DNA of 64,000 bases, from NCBI GenBank assembly GCA_029891385.1, contig CM057230.1:39031858-39095857 (forward strand). The letters are read 5' to 3'. Under the pieces are notes generated by a model. The model was given only the letters and a program-made list of their open reading frames with translations. It was not told the DNA's origin and did not search any database. The translations under genes were made by a program, and so were the position numbers. The stretch comes from Erythroxylum novogranatense. Its lineage: Eukaryota; Streptophyta; Magnoliopsida; Malpighiales; Erythroxylaceae. Every line of letters starts with the position of its first letter. Within the stretch, counting starts at the first letter, position 1. Shown one piece after another: positions 1 to 8,954 of the stretch.

Positions 1-1
1 A

Positions 2-532
2 ATCCCTCCGAGAACCCAATAACTTGAAAACTCCTCTAAATACTGTCGTTTCCACAGAGATGTCAGTCATAACACGAAGGATTGCTGGGACCTAAAGAAA
101 GAAATCGAGCTCCTCATCCAAAGGGGTAGGCTGGGTAGATTTTTGAATTATGGTAGAAATGAAGATCGAGGTAACGAGGGCAGGAGCTGTCGGTTTGACA
201 ATTGGCAAAAACCATGGAGACAACAAAGCATGAATGATGGTGGAAGGCAGACCAGGAATATGGACGACCGACGAGATACGAGAGGACAGTCCAGGGCTAG
301 AGATGAAAGAAATACTGGACAGCAAGATGAACGACAGGTCAGGATCATAAACATGATTTTTGGCGGTAGCGCAGCAGGGGGGTCCACCGTCAAAGGAAGG
401 CAGCGGTATGCCAGGCAGATCGCGGAGGGTCAGTCAGCAGCGAAAATGCCGCAAGTTAATGAGGTGATCTCGTTTGTGAGTCGACTGGTGGCGTCCACCG
501 TCCTCGTGATGGCCTTTTCGTGGTTACTTTGA
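2..532 (+). pseudogene. Tat gag C-terminal region (partial)
   Basis: Open from the window edge. From 41 the frame reads YCRFHRDVSHNTKDCWDLKK, the Tyr-Cys-x-Phe-His...His-Asn-Thr-x-x-Cys motif that ends Tat-type gag proteins. It is followed by a long Arg/Gly/Asp/Gln-rich stretch typical of the gag-protease linker. The frame ends in a TGA near 532, because the protease continues in another frame from about 500; one small indel there explains the break. The gag N-terminus lies outside the window. The protein would form the virus-like particle and bind element RNA in the cytoplasm. Confidence 0.8.
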
Positions 533-2094
533 ATATGGACGATAGATCGGTGAAACGCGTAATGATTGACACAGGCAGCTCGTTCGACCTATTATACTAT
601 GATGCTTTGAAGTAGATGGAGATTCCAGAAGAACGGCTACTGCCGATAGAGGGGCCAATCAAAGGGGTAACAGGAGCATCCGCCTATCCATTCGCTCGAG
701 TCCTATTGAACGTAAAGTTCGGACAAAAGCCGCTCCAAGTAGTGAGGAATGTTGAATTCTTAGTGGTGAAGTTTGTAGGAGCCTATAATGCAATAATCGG
801 AAGAGCCACACAAAATGCCCTCAGAGCTGTCGTCTCAACCTATTATCAGGCGATGAAATTTCCAACACCCCATGGCATCGGCATTGTCAGGGGTCAACAA
901 AGAATCGCTCGGGAATGCTATTTGGCAGAAACAAGAACCCTCGAGGGAGCGGTAGTATTGGCAAGTTCTCTGGATGTAAGAATAGATGAAGAAACCGAGA
1001 GGATGAACCCTGCAGAAGAAACTCAGCGGGTCATACTGGATGAAGAAGACCGATCCAAATTCACAAATTTGGGTGCCGAACTCGAACAAGGATTAGTCGT
1101 AGCAATCACAGGTAGCTTGGTAGAGAACCGATCGGTCTTTGCTTGGGTACCGAGCGACATGCCTGGAATCTCCCGATCAGTAACATCCCATTCTCTGGGT
1201 ATTCAGAAAAACTATAGACCGGTCAGACAGAAGAAACTATGGCACAGTAAGGAGCGGCAGGGGGTGATCGAGAAAGAAATAGAGAGGCTACTTGAGGCCG
1301 AGTTCATTTGGGAAGTCAAGTACCTCGAATGGCTAGCCAACGTGGTATTGGTGAAGAAGAAGAACGGAAAGTGGAGAATGTGCATTGATTTCACCGACCT
1401 GAACAAAGCATGCCCAAAGGACAGTTTCCCACTGCCCAAGATCGATCAACTGGTAGACTTCACGGCAGGGCATGAGCTTCTCAGCTTCTTGAATGCCTTC
1501 TCTGGTTATCATCAAATAAAAACGAGCCTCGAAGATGAAGAAAAAATGGCTTTCATAACTAACCAGGGCACATATTGCTACCAGGTAATGTCATTCGGTC
1601 TGAAAAATGCGAGGGCTACTTACCAACGGCTCGTCATGGAAGTTTTTAAGAGACAGATCGGCAAAACAGTCGAGGCGTATGTGGACGACATGGTGGTCAA
1701 AAGCAAGATAGCTGCCGAACATGTGGAGAACCTTAGAGAAGTCTTCCTGACCCTCAACAAATTCCAAATGAAGTTGAATCCCGAAAAGTGCGTCTTTGGT
1801 GTAGCATCTGGAAAGTTCGTGGGATTTATGATTACTCAACGGGGGATTGAAGCTAATCCAGAAAAGATTGAAGCTATTGTCCAAATGCCCTCACCACGAT
1901 GCTTGAAGGATGTACAGATACTGACCGGGCAGATAGTTTCTCTGAGCAGATTCATCTCTAGGATGGGGGACAAGTGCCTCCCTTTCTTCAAAATTTTGAG
2001 GAAGGCAGATGTGACCCAGTTCCAATGGCCGAACGAGTGCGAAAAAGCATTTAAGCACTTGAAGCAATATCTGACCAGTCCACCCATCTTGTAG
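533..2094 (+). pseudogene. Tat protease and reverse transcriptase
   Basis: The protease active site Asp-Thr-Gly-Ser-Ser is at 568-582, but the frame is cut by TAG at 613, where the family normally has a sense codon (CAG to TAG is the simplest change). The frame then stays open from 616 to 2094. RT motifs follow: VLVKKKNGKWRMCIDFTDLN near 1350-1400, the PLPKID segment near 1431, SFLNAFSGYHQI near 1480-1520, and the catalytic Tyr-Val-Asp-Asp at about 1678-1689. It ends at TAG 2092, before RNase H, which continues in the same frame. RT copies element RNA into cDNA inside the particle. The catalytic aspartates are intact, so the damage is in the frame rather than the active site. Confidence 0.88.
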
Positions 2095-2526
2095 AACCCA
2101 GTTGAGGGGGAGAATATGATTCTTTATTTGGCAATCACAGAGGGGGCGATCAACGCAGTTCTTGTTTGATCGGACGGCTATGTCAATAAAGTGCTGAATG
2201 GACCAGAAACGCGATATGCGCCCATTAAAAAGTTGACTCTCTCCTTGATAACTATGGCACGGAAACTAAGGCCCTACTTCCAGAGTCATACCATTGAGGT
2301 ATGGACCGACCAACCCCTCAGGCAGTGCCTCCAAAAGCCCAAAACCTCTGGGCGGTTAATAAAATGGGCAGTAGAGCTGGGAGAGTTCGATATACATTAT
2401 AAACCGCGGACGATGATCAAGGCCCAAGTGTTGGCGGACTTCGTTGCAGAAATGAGTCAACCTGACTCGCAGGGTGGCAGACACCTGCACTGGAGCCTAT
2501 TGTTGATGGGTGGGGTCAATCTTTGA
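2095..2526 (+). pseudogene. Tat RNase H (retroviral-type)
   Basis: This continues the RT frame after TAG 2092. A TGA at 2167 falls where an Arg codon (CGA) would be expected. Recognisable pieces are RYAPIKKLTLSLITMARKLR near 2212-2270, the WTDQPLRQCLQKP block near 2302, and the distal FDIHYKPRTMIKAQVLADFV block near 2388-2445. This is the usual RNase H that follows RT in Ty3/gypsy elements. It removes RNA from the RNA:DNA hybrid. It is a decayed segment of the polyprotein, not a separate gene. Confidence 0.8.
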
Positions 2527-2914
2527 GGATCACGGGGCGAGAGTGGTATTGATCAGCCCACACTGAGAAGAAAAGGTGGAGTATGCCCTCCGGTTAGAAT
2601 TTAGAGCATCCAATAACGAGGCAGAATACGAAGCTCTAATAGCCGGTCTCCAGTTGGCAAGAGAGATAGGGGTAAAGCATCTGAAGGTGTACAACGATAG
2701 CCAAATAGTGGTTGGTCAAGTCACTGGGCAGTATGAGGCCAAGGGGAACAACATGATCAAGTATCTGGAATTGGTAAAATGGGAGTTAAGTAATTTTGAG
2801 CAATACTTGGTCAGCAGGATAGAACGGACACAAAATGCTCAGGCAGACGCACTCTCCAAGATGGCTTCCGAGCAAAATGTCAGGAACAACATCTTGGTCG
2901 AGCGACTCGACTGA
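2527..2914 (+). pseudogene. Second, archaeal-type RNase H (aRNH) of the Tat element
   Basis: A different frame from the first RNase H. Visible motifs are LEFRASNNEAEYEALIAGLQ near 2594-2655, where the Glu of NEAEYEA is catalytic in this fold, VYNDSQIVVGQVTGQY near 2687-2735 containing the Asp-Ser pair, and RTQNAQADALSKMA near 2824-2865 with the C-terminal Asp. A TGA at 2564 interrupts its N-terminal part. An extra aRNH between RNase H and integrase is established for the Tat lineage and separates it from Athila and the chromoviruses. The frame change against the flanking domains implies at least two indels. Confidence 0.85.
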
Positions 2915-2994
2915 CCTAGCATCCAGAAGGCTACTGAAGTCCTTCAAGCAGATGATGAACGGTCAAGTTGGATGGAGCCAATCAGACAGTACCT

Positions 2995-4158
2995 TTTTAA
3001 GGTAACACAACCGACAGAAACTTTGGAGGCCAGGAAACTAAGGATAAAGGCGACCGAATATGTGATTCTCAATGACATTACATAAAGCGTTCTTATGATT
3101 TGGTCGCTACTCGTTGCTTGGATGAAGAGGAGGCAGAACGAGCAATGGCTGAAGTTCATGAAGGAATGTGCAGAAATCATTTAGGAGGCAGAATGTTGGC
3201 TCATAGATTGATCAGACAGGGGTATTATTGGCCAATGATGAAGAAGGATTGTCAAGAGAAGGTTAACCGATGCGAGGCCTGCCAGAAAAACAGCAACTTA
3301 TCTCACCAACCGACCGAGCAGCTAAAAATTGTGAGTCATCTCATTCCCTTTGCTCAATGGGGAATGGACATACTAGGTTCTTTTCCTCTTGGTCCGGGGC
3401 AGAAGAAGTTTTTGATAGTGACAGTCGAATACTTCACTAAATGGGTAGAAGCGGAAGCGGTCGCCTCTATCACTGAGCAGAAAATTGACAACTTCGTACG
3501 TAAAAATATACTGAGCCGTTTTGGGATGCCTATGGTTCTAATTACAGACAATGGATGACAGTTTGATAACGACAAGTTCAAAGATTTCTGTGAACGACTG
3601 AGGATAAGGCTCCAGTTGACTTCAGTTGCCCACCCTCAAAGTAATGGTCTAGCGGAAAATACTAATAAGAAGATAATGAGCGCTCTCAAGAAGCGCTTAG
3701 ATGGACGCAAGACTTGGGTGGACGAAGTAGATGAAGTGTTGTGGGCATACAGAACAACCCCAAACGGGACCACGGGTGAGACGCGGTTCAGAATGACCTT
3801 CGGGGCAGATGTCTTAGTCCCAGTAGAAGTAGTACTGCATAACCAATGAGTTTCGAATTACGAAGAAGAAAGGAATGACGAAGCCCGCAAGGCAGAACTG
3901 GTACTTCTAAGTGAAGATAGAGATAGGGCAGCCGCTCGTTCAGAAGCCGTCAGACAAAAAGCAACGAAGTTCTACAATAAAAAAGTAAGGTCAAGAGACA
4001 TAAAGGTCGGTGGGTACGTTCTGCAAAAGGCCAAATGGGAAGAACCCTACCAAGTGGTCAAACAAGCCGGACACGACTCTTACATCCTGCGATATTCGAA
4101 CGGGAAAATCCTACCGAGGCCCTGGAATTCTCAAAACCTGAAGACGTTCTACCAATAG
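2995..4158 (+). pseudogene. Tat integrase
   Basis: Same frame as the RT. The zinc-binding part is His-x4-Asn-His near 3157-3180 and Cys-Glu-Ala-Cys near 3271. The DDE core has Asp in WGMDILG near 3358, Asp in ITDNG near 3541, and Glu in HPQSNGLAENTN near 3631-3665. A TGA at 3556, directly after TDNG, replaces a codon that is usually Arg (CGA to TGA). Another TGA follows HNQ near 3847. The C-terminal region with FYNKKVRSRDIKVGGYVL and KILPRPWNSQNLKTFY ends at TAG 4156-4158, the natural family end. No chromodomain follows, as expected for Tat. Confidence 0.88.
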
Positions 4159-4400
4159 ATAGGCTTTATTTTAGTTCTGATTTCTTTGTTTATTATTGTT
4201 TATTGTACACGCAACTTGTGGGTACCTTTTTCCTGGTCCTACCAGTCAAGTTTTTTAACGGCCCATGCCCTTGTCATCGTTAATAAAGGGGTTTCAAATT
4301 TCTGAGCAAGAAAAATCTCACTAACTTTGGAAAGAGGAAAAAATTACACCAACTGATCGCCGTCCACACCGCTCAGCCCCTACATCGATCGACCAGGTTG

Positions 4401-4967
4401 CCAAGACAGGATCTTGGAACCAGGCGATGCTAAGAGCCAAAATCTTGAATCGCTCGGCCTCTACATCGCTCAACCAGGTTGCCAAGACAGGATCTTGGAA
4501 TCAAGCGATGCCAAGAGCCAAAATCTTGGATCTCTCGGTCTCTACATTGCTCGGCCAGGTTGCCAAGATATGATCTTGGAATCAGGCGATGCTAAGAGCC
4601 AAAATCTTGGATCGCTCGGCCTCTACATCGCTCGGCCAGGTTTTCAAGACAAGATCTTGGAACTAGACGATGCCAATAGTCAAAATCTTGAATCGCTCGG
4701 CCTCTACATCGTTCGGCCAGGTTGCCAAGACGGGATCTTGGAACCAGGCGATGCCAAGAGCCAAAATCTTGGATCGCGCGGCCTCTACATCGCTTGGCCA
4801 GGTTGCCAAGACGGGATCTTGAAACCAGGCGATGCCAAGAGCCAAAATCTTGGATCGTTCGGCCTCTACATCACTCGGTCACGCTGCCAAGACGGGATCT
4901 TGGAACCAGGTGATGCCAAGAGCCAAAATCTTGGATCGCTCGGCCTCACAATCACTTGGCCAAATTC
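4401..4967 (+). repeat. 81-bp tandem repeat, seven units, in the Tat 3' untranslated region
   Basis: Unit starts are at 4401, 4482, 4563, 4644, 4725, 4806 and 4887, so the period is exactly 81 bp; a partial unit lies upstream at about 4380. Each unit carries a CCAAGAC..GATCTTGGAA core and CGGCCTCTACATCGCTCGGC. Because 81 is a multiple of three, the array stays open in several frames on both strands. A 234-codon frame at 4414-5118 with a 27-residue period is a by-product. Tandem repeats in this position are known in Tat/Ogre elements, where they can seed satellites. Confidence 0.95.
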
Positions 4968-5170
4968 TCTTGTCTCAGTCGACCATGACTCTCTCAGATC
5001 CTACAACCGATCGACGCACATCGAGTGCGTTCGTTCACTACCTGCTATTGGAAAAGATCGTCCAATCTTAACACGACAGATGAAGGTGATGAAAAATAAA
5101 AGAATTATATTTCCTTGAATTTATGTTCTGGTCACAAGCTCGATCAGATGAGCATTAAAAAAGGAAAAAA

Positions 5171-7593
5171 TCATTTTGATCCTTCGGGGGGAGAGGAAGG
5201 GCCAGCAGCCGGATCGGTAGGAGAAGACAATGGAGAGACATCTTCCTCATCTGAACTCAGGTCCAGCATCTCATCCGCCAAGACCTCTCTCTCCTTTTCA
5301 GTTATCTCTCTCATCTCTTCAAGTGAAAGGCCGAGTTCGGAGGGAAGCATCAGCTCGGCATAATCCTCGAATGAAGGACCCTCCGACCCGTCAGGGACGC
5401 AAACGTTGTGGCAGCTCCTCAAGATGGAAAGAGCCAAGTCACAGGCAAACTCCAGACACTCCTCGTGTAAATACCGCTATTTCCATCACTTGATCGCCTC
5501 AATCCTTTGCTCCTTGACGAAGCCTTGCAGCTCCAGCATTTTCTTCTCGACCTTCATTTTTTCTGTCACCGCCTTATGACAGTCTCGGAAGGCTTTCGAA
5601 TGGAGCTCCTCCTCCACTTTTGCCCTTGAAGTGGCATCGAGCACCTTTTTCCTTAGGCCCTCAATGCGGAGCTGCAACACCCAGCATTCACTTTCCAGCT
5701 CACCCCTGGAAGCAATCACTCTACTCCTCTCCTCCTCCCTCGAAGCGAGTTGAGCCCTCAAAACGCTCTTCTCTTCCTCCAAAACGCTCTTCTCCTCCTC
5801 AACTGAAGAGAGTTGAGCTCGTAGGACGTCCTGCCCCTCCTTCGCCTTTGAAAGCTCAGCTCTTAGATCATTAACTTGCTCAAGAAGATCGTGAACCTCC
5901 CGATCCATTGTTTGGTTCACTTCATCGAGCTGATCGAGACGTCGATGCATCACAGAGGCGAACGCCAGATCCCTGGCACAGCCGTGGATGAGACTAACCA
6001 TCAGCTCTTTATTGTTCAACGTATCCAAAAACTTCTCATCCGCAGGAGGATCGGGCTTCTAGGCAATGTGCAGAGCCACATTGATGTCCCTAATCGACGC
6101 AGTCTCATCAAGGCTGATCGTGGACACCCATTTTCCACCGCCGGAGGCTCGCTCTTTCCCTTTGCCCTTATCCAATCGGGACGCTTGCTTTTTCCCCGTT
6201 CCTCTGTCCAGTTGATAGGATGATCGGTCAGCACTCCGAGCGGTCCTTTTTGTTTTGAGCGGCGGCTCCATCTCTTCCTCCTCCGAATCCACTCGGTCCG
6301 CACCCATCTGCTAGACCGGCAACGACGCTGACACGCCAGGTCGATCCTTAGTGGAAGGAAGGGCCAGAATTGCTATAGGCTGGTCCAACATCGCCGGCTG
6401 AGTGATGTTTTCGCTGGCCTCTACCTCCTTCCTTTGCTTCTTCGCCTTCGAAGATCTGGGCCCTTTGGGTTGCCTTTTGGATTTAGGAGACGGGAGGACT
6501 CGACGAACTCCTTGATCTTTACCATGGCTGCACAATTATAGAAGCAGGTTAGAAATCGAAATTAATACTTGTAAATACAGTAGAAAAATAAACTACGAGG
6601 AGTTAACCAGAAGGGGCAGTCTCCTTTTCCAGCCCTCTAATTCGAGGAGGGGGATCAATTAAAAAGGCATCGGTTGATGCCCCTCCACGATACCCCAGAA
6701 TGAGACGGTCGAAAGAATATCGGCCAAGCGCCTTGATCCTACCGATCACTTCCCATTCTTCCCTAGAAAGGTATAGGTCGGCAATATCATTCCATTGCTC
6801 GGTCAGGGGATACCCCACGATCGAGATTCAAAAGTCGATCCTGGGAGCCTCACGAAGAGTACTTCGTTTTCCACGCTTTGATTGATCCCGCTGTTCCAGC
6901 AGGACGATACCTCGCATCCCTATACTGGAGTTGAGGAATCCCGGCCCTGACGCTTGAGCTCTGGTTCATTTTTAAAAAGTACCGCAGGACACCGACTGAT
7001 GGGGGACACTCGAAATGATGGCACAGCAATGCCAGACCGTTGATGAACCTCCAAACATTTGGGGGAATCTGGCTCGGCTCTAATTGGTAGGCGCGCCATG
7101 CCTCATCGATGATCGGGGCGTACGAAAGTTTCATACCACCGACCGAGAAAAAGCTCTCTGTCACAGCAAAGTAGCCGCTCCTACTGCTGTAAATCCTTTC
7201 GCTCTGGCCAGCTAGCCTAGGCCTCCAAGACGAAGGGATATTATTCTTAATAACCGACCGATTCAGCTCCCTTTCGGTCATCGTTGAAGGGTCACTCGGT
7301 TGTTTCTCAACAATTTGCTCATGCTTCAGGGCACTCGCTCCGATTTCCTCATTTCCCCTTAACTCCGACGCCTCATTTTCGTTGGCTTCCTGTGCCTCCA
7401 TCGTTTCCGCCGCCATCTCCAGCGACCCAACAACTTGTAAAGCTCCTTCGGCGACCAGTTCCTGATGGAGCTCCCTCAGAACCGTACTTACTTCCTCACT
7501 AGGACTCGGAGATGCCGGTGGCGAAGGCTGGCGAGGAGGCGACGGAGAAGGAGAAGGGGAGCTAGATTCGTTCCTAGAGCTAGTTGATGACAT
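5171..7593 (-). pseudogene. Antisense accessory ORF of the Tat element (putative gypsy-type transposon protein plus coiled coil)
   Basis: Read on -, from ATG 7593. A Ser/Pro-rich N-terminus is followed by a folded region with WRAYQLEPSQIPPNVWRFIN and LLCHHFECPPSVGVLRYF, which I recognise as like the Pfam family named 'putative gypsy type transposon' (Transposase_28). That frame ends at 6850, and the next segment (6818-6603, REEWEVIGRIKALGRY) needs a frame change. An intron-like stretch lies at about 6605-6533, with a GTTAAC donor and a TTGTGCAG acceptor. Then come a Lys-rich segment, a long Glu/Lys coiled coil (6028-5486, with repeated EEEKSVL heptads) and an acidic tail ending near 5171. It lies between pol and the 3' LTR on the opposite strand, as in Retand-like elements. 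Function is unknown. Confidence 0.75.
6533..6606 (-). other. Probable intron in the antisense accessory ORF
   Basis: On -, coding sequence ending ...TAPSG meets GTTAAC at about 6605. After about 70 bases rich in T, with a branch-like CTAAC, comes TTGTGCAG followed by CCATGG. Composition and borders are those of a short plant intron. The reading frame after the acceptor is not clean, so the exact join is uncertain. Confidence 0.5.
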
Positions 7594-7989
7594 GGTTACT
7601 GAAAATCACACTTACAGGCGAGGAAAGGAAGAAGGACGTACCTAGTTTAGTGACTGGAGTTAGATATTTGGACGACGGTGAAAAAGGAGATTCCAATGGC
7701 TGCAAACAGGGAGATGAAGAGAGAAAGCAAGAATTGAAGAATCGAACACGCAGAAAGTGAAGAAATGTGTCAATTCCGAGCATTTATAACAAGATACTGA
7801 GTGAGAATACTGGAACTTGGACGCGCAGCAAAATCTGAGCCGTGCAAATTAGGGTTATCGATTACTATAGCGCCTTGACAGTTGAAAGGGCGTATGTGGC
7901 AATTACTTGACGATTCAAAGACGTTTCGTTTTAAATTTTGAAAACCCGTCAGACGACACGCGTCGTTAATAATGATTAAATCAAATGTT

Positions 7990-8085
7990 GTCATGCACTA
8001 AGCATTGATGTCCGATCGATCGAGCCTATCATGAGCCGTCATGCACTAAGCATTAATGTCCGACCGATCGGGCCTATCACGAGCT
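7990..8085 (+). repeat. 48-bp direct duplication upstream of the Tat polypurine tract
   Basis: Two copies, 7990-8037 and 8038-8085, each begin GTCATGCACTAAGCATT and include a GATCGATCG-type core. A few substitutions separate them. They sit between the antisense ORF and the polypurine tract. Confidence 0.85.
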
Positions 8086-8151
8086 TCCCTACAAACGAGC
8101 TGCACGATCCTTATGTACTTCTTCGACCCTTCTCCTTGGTCAGACTCTAGG

Positions 8152-8163
8152 AGTAAGGGGGGC
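8152..8163 (+). promoter_or_regulatory. Polypurine tract of the Tat element
   Basis: GTAAGGGGGGC directly precedes the inferred LTR start. It is the expected plus-strand primer site for reverse transcription of a + strand element. Confidence 0.75.
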
Positions 8164-8164
8164 T

Positions 8165-8455
8165 TATAATTGGGTCGATCGTGCTAGGCCCAAGCCCAGA
8201 CTCAAAACGGCAAATGAGCCGATCGACCCATCTCTTGAGGATTGACTTAATTCCTATAGGAATTAGCCATATAAATTCATTACCTCATCATTGAAAAGGT
8301 ACGAATTCCAAGAACCCGATTCTCATTACTTACCAGCCACCAAAACTCTCACAAAAGACTGACTTGAGCGTCGAAAGGGCCTACCGGAAATCAACCCCCG
8401 ACGTGCCTTTATTATTTTGTAGGAATCTTCAAATCAGAATCAGTCAAACTCATAG
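8165..8455 (+). repeat. 3' LTR of the Tat element
   Basis: It begins right after the polypurine tract (TATAATTGGG; a TG start would have been lost by G to A). It contains TATAAATT at about 8270-8277. It also carries GACTTGAGCGTCGAAAGGGCC near 8360-8385, which matches the GACTTGAGCGTCGGAGGG block I know from Tat-type LTR ends. The right border is estimated, since the partner LTR is outside the window. Length about 290 bp. Confidence 0.65.
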
Positions 8456-8954
8456 ATCCAAGTAAATGGCCTGGCATTTCATAGAATCAATGAACCAATA
8501 ATAATAAATAGAAGAAGCAAAAAATTAATAATAAAAAATTAATAATAAAATAAAAATATATAATTGATAAAATTAATAATAATAAGAATAATAAGTAAAA
8601 TTAATAATAATAATAATAATACTTTGATCTTTTATTAATTATTATTTTATTATTTTAAGTTTATATTTTCAAATTAAGCATTGTCATAAAAATTCTTTAT
8701 GTATTTTATTCTTTGTATCGAATAAAATAATATTCATTCTATTATATTTCTCATCTTTTTTATTTTTAAAATAACTATTATATTCTTTATCTATTTTATT
8801 TCTTAATCCAAACACGTTGTAAATATTTTTTACCCGTATCATGCTGTGATTGAGAAGCACGTTTTCGCGATTGTTTAACTAACTCGGTCAAACTATAGAT
8901 GAAGAATGTTGATACGAACATGAAACAAAGTGTTTTCAGACAATGGTCGGTACA
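8456..8954. other. AT-rich spacer, no gene seen
   Basis: 8500-8640 is a degenerate AAT/TAA-rich low-complexity tract. The rest is AT-rich and holds no supported feature. It separates the Tat LTR from the 3' end of the host gene. Confidence 0.6.

Larger units (their letters stand above)
1..8455 (+). mobile_element. Ty3/gypsy Tat-lineage (Retand-like) LTR retrotransposon, 5' end outside the window
   Basis: The order on + is gag end, protease, reverse transcriptase, RNase H, a second archaeal-type RNase H, integrase, tandem repeats, an antisense ORF, a polypurine tract (8152-8163) and a 3' LTR. Two RNases H plus an ORF on the opposite strand between pol and the 3' LTR is the layout described for part of the plant Tat lineage (Retand-like). 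The 5' LTR and most of gag lie left of the window. Pol is broken by in-frame stops at 613, 2092, 2167, 2564 and 3556, the 4158 stop being the natural end, and by frame changes near 500 and 2500-2900. The copy is therefore not able to code for a working polyprotein as read. The lineage call rests on domain order and motifs, not on a phylogeny. Confidence 0.85.

Noticed and set aside
4401..4967. CRISPR array
   Set aside because: The units are contiguous 81-bp tandem repeats without distinct spacers, in a eukaryotic retroelement.
4414..5118. 234-codon + frame with a 27-residue period
   Set aside because: It coincides with the 81-bp tandem array. The period is a multiple of three, so open frames arise on both strands without coding.
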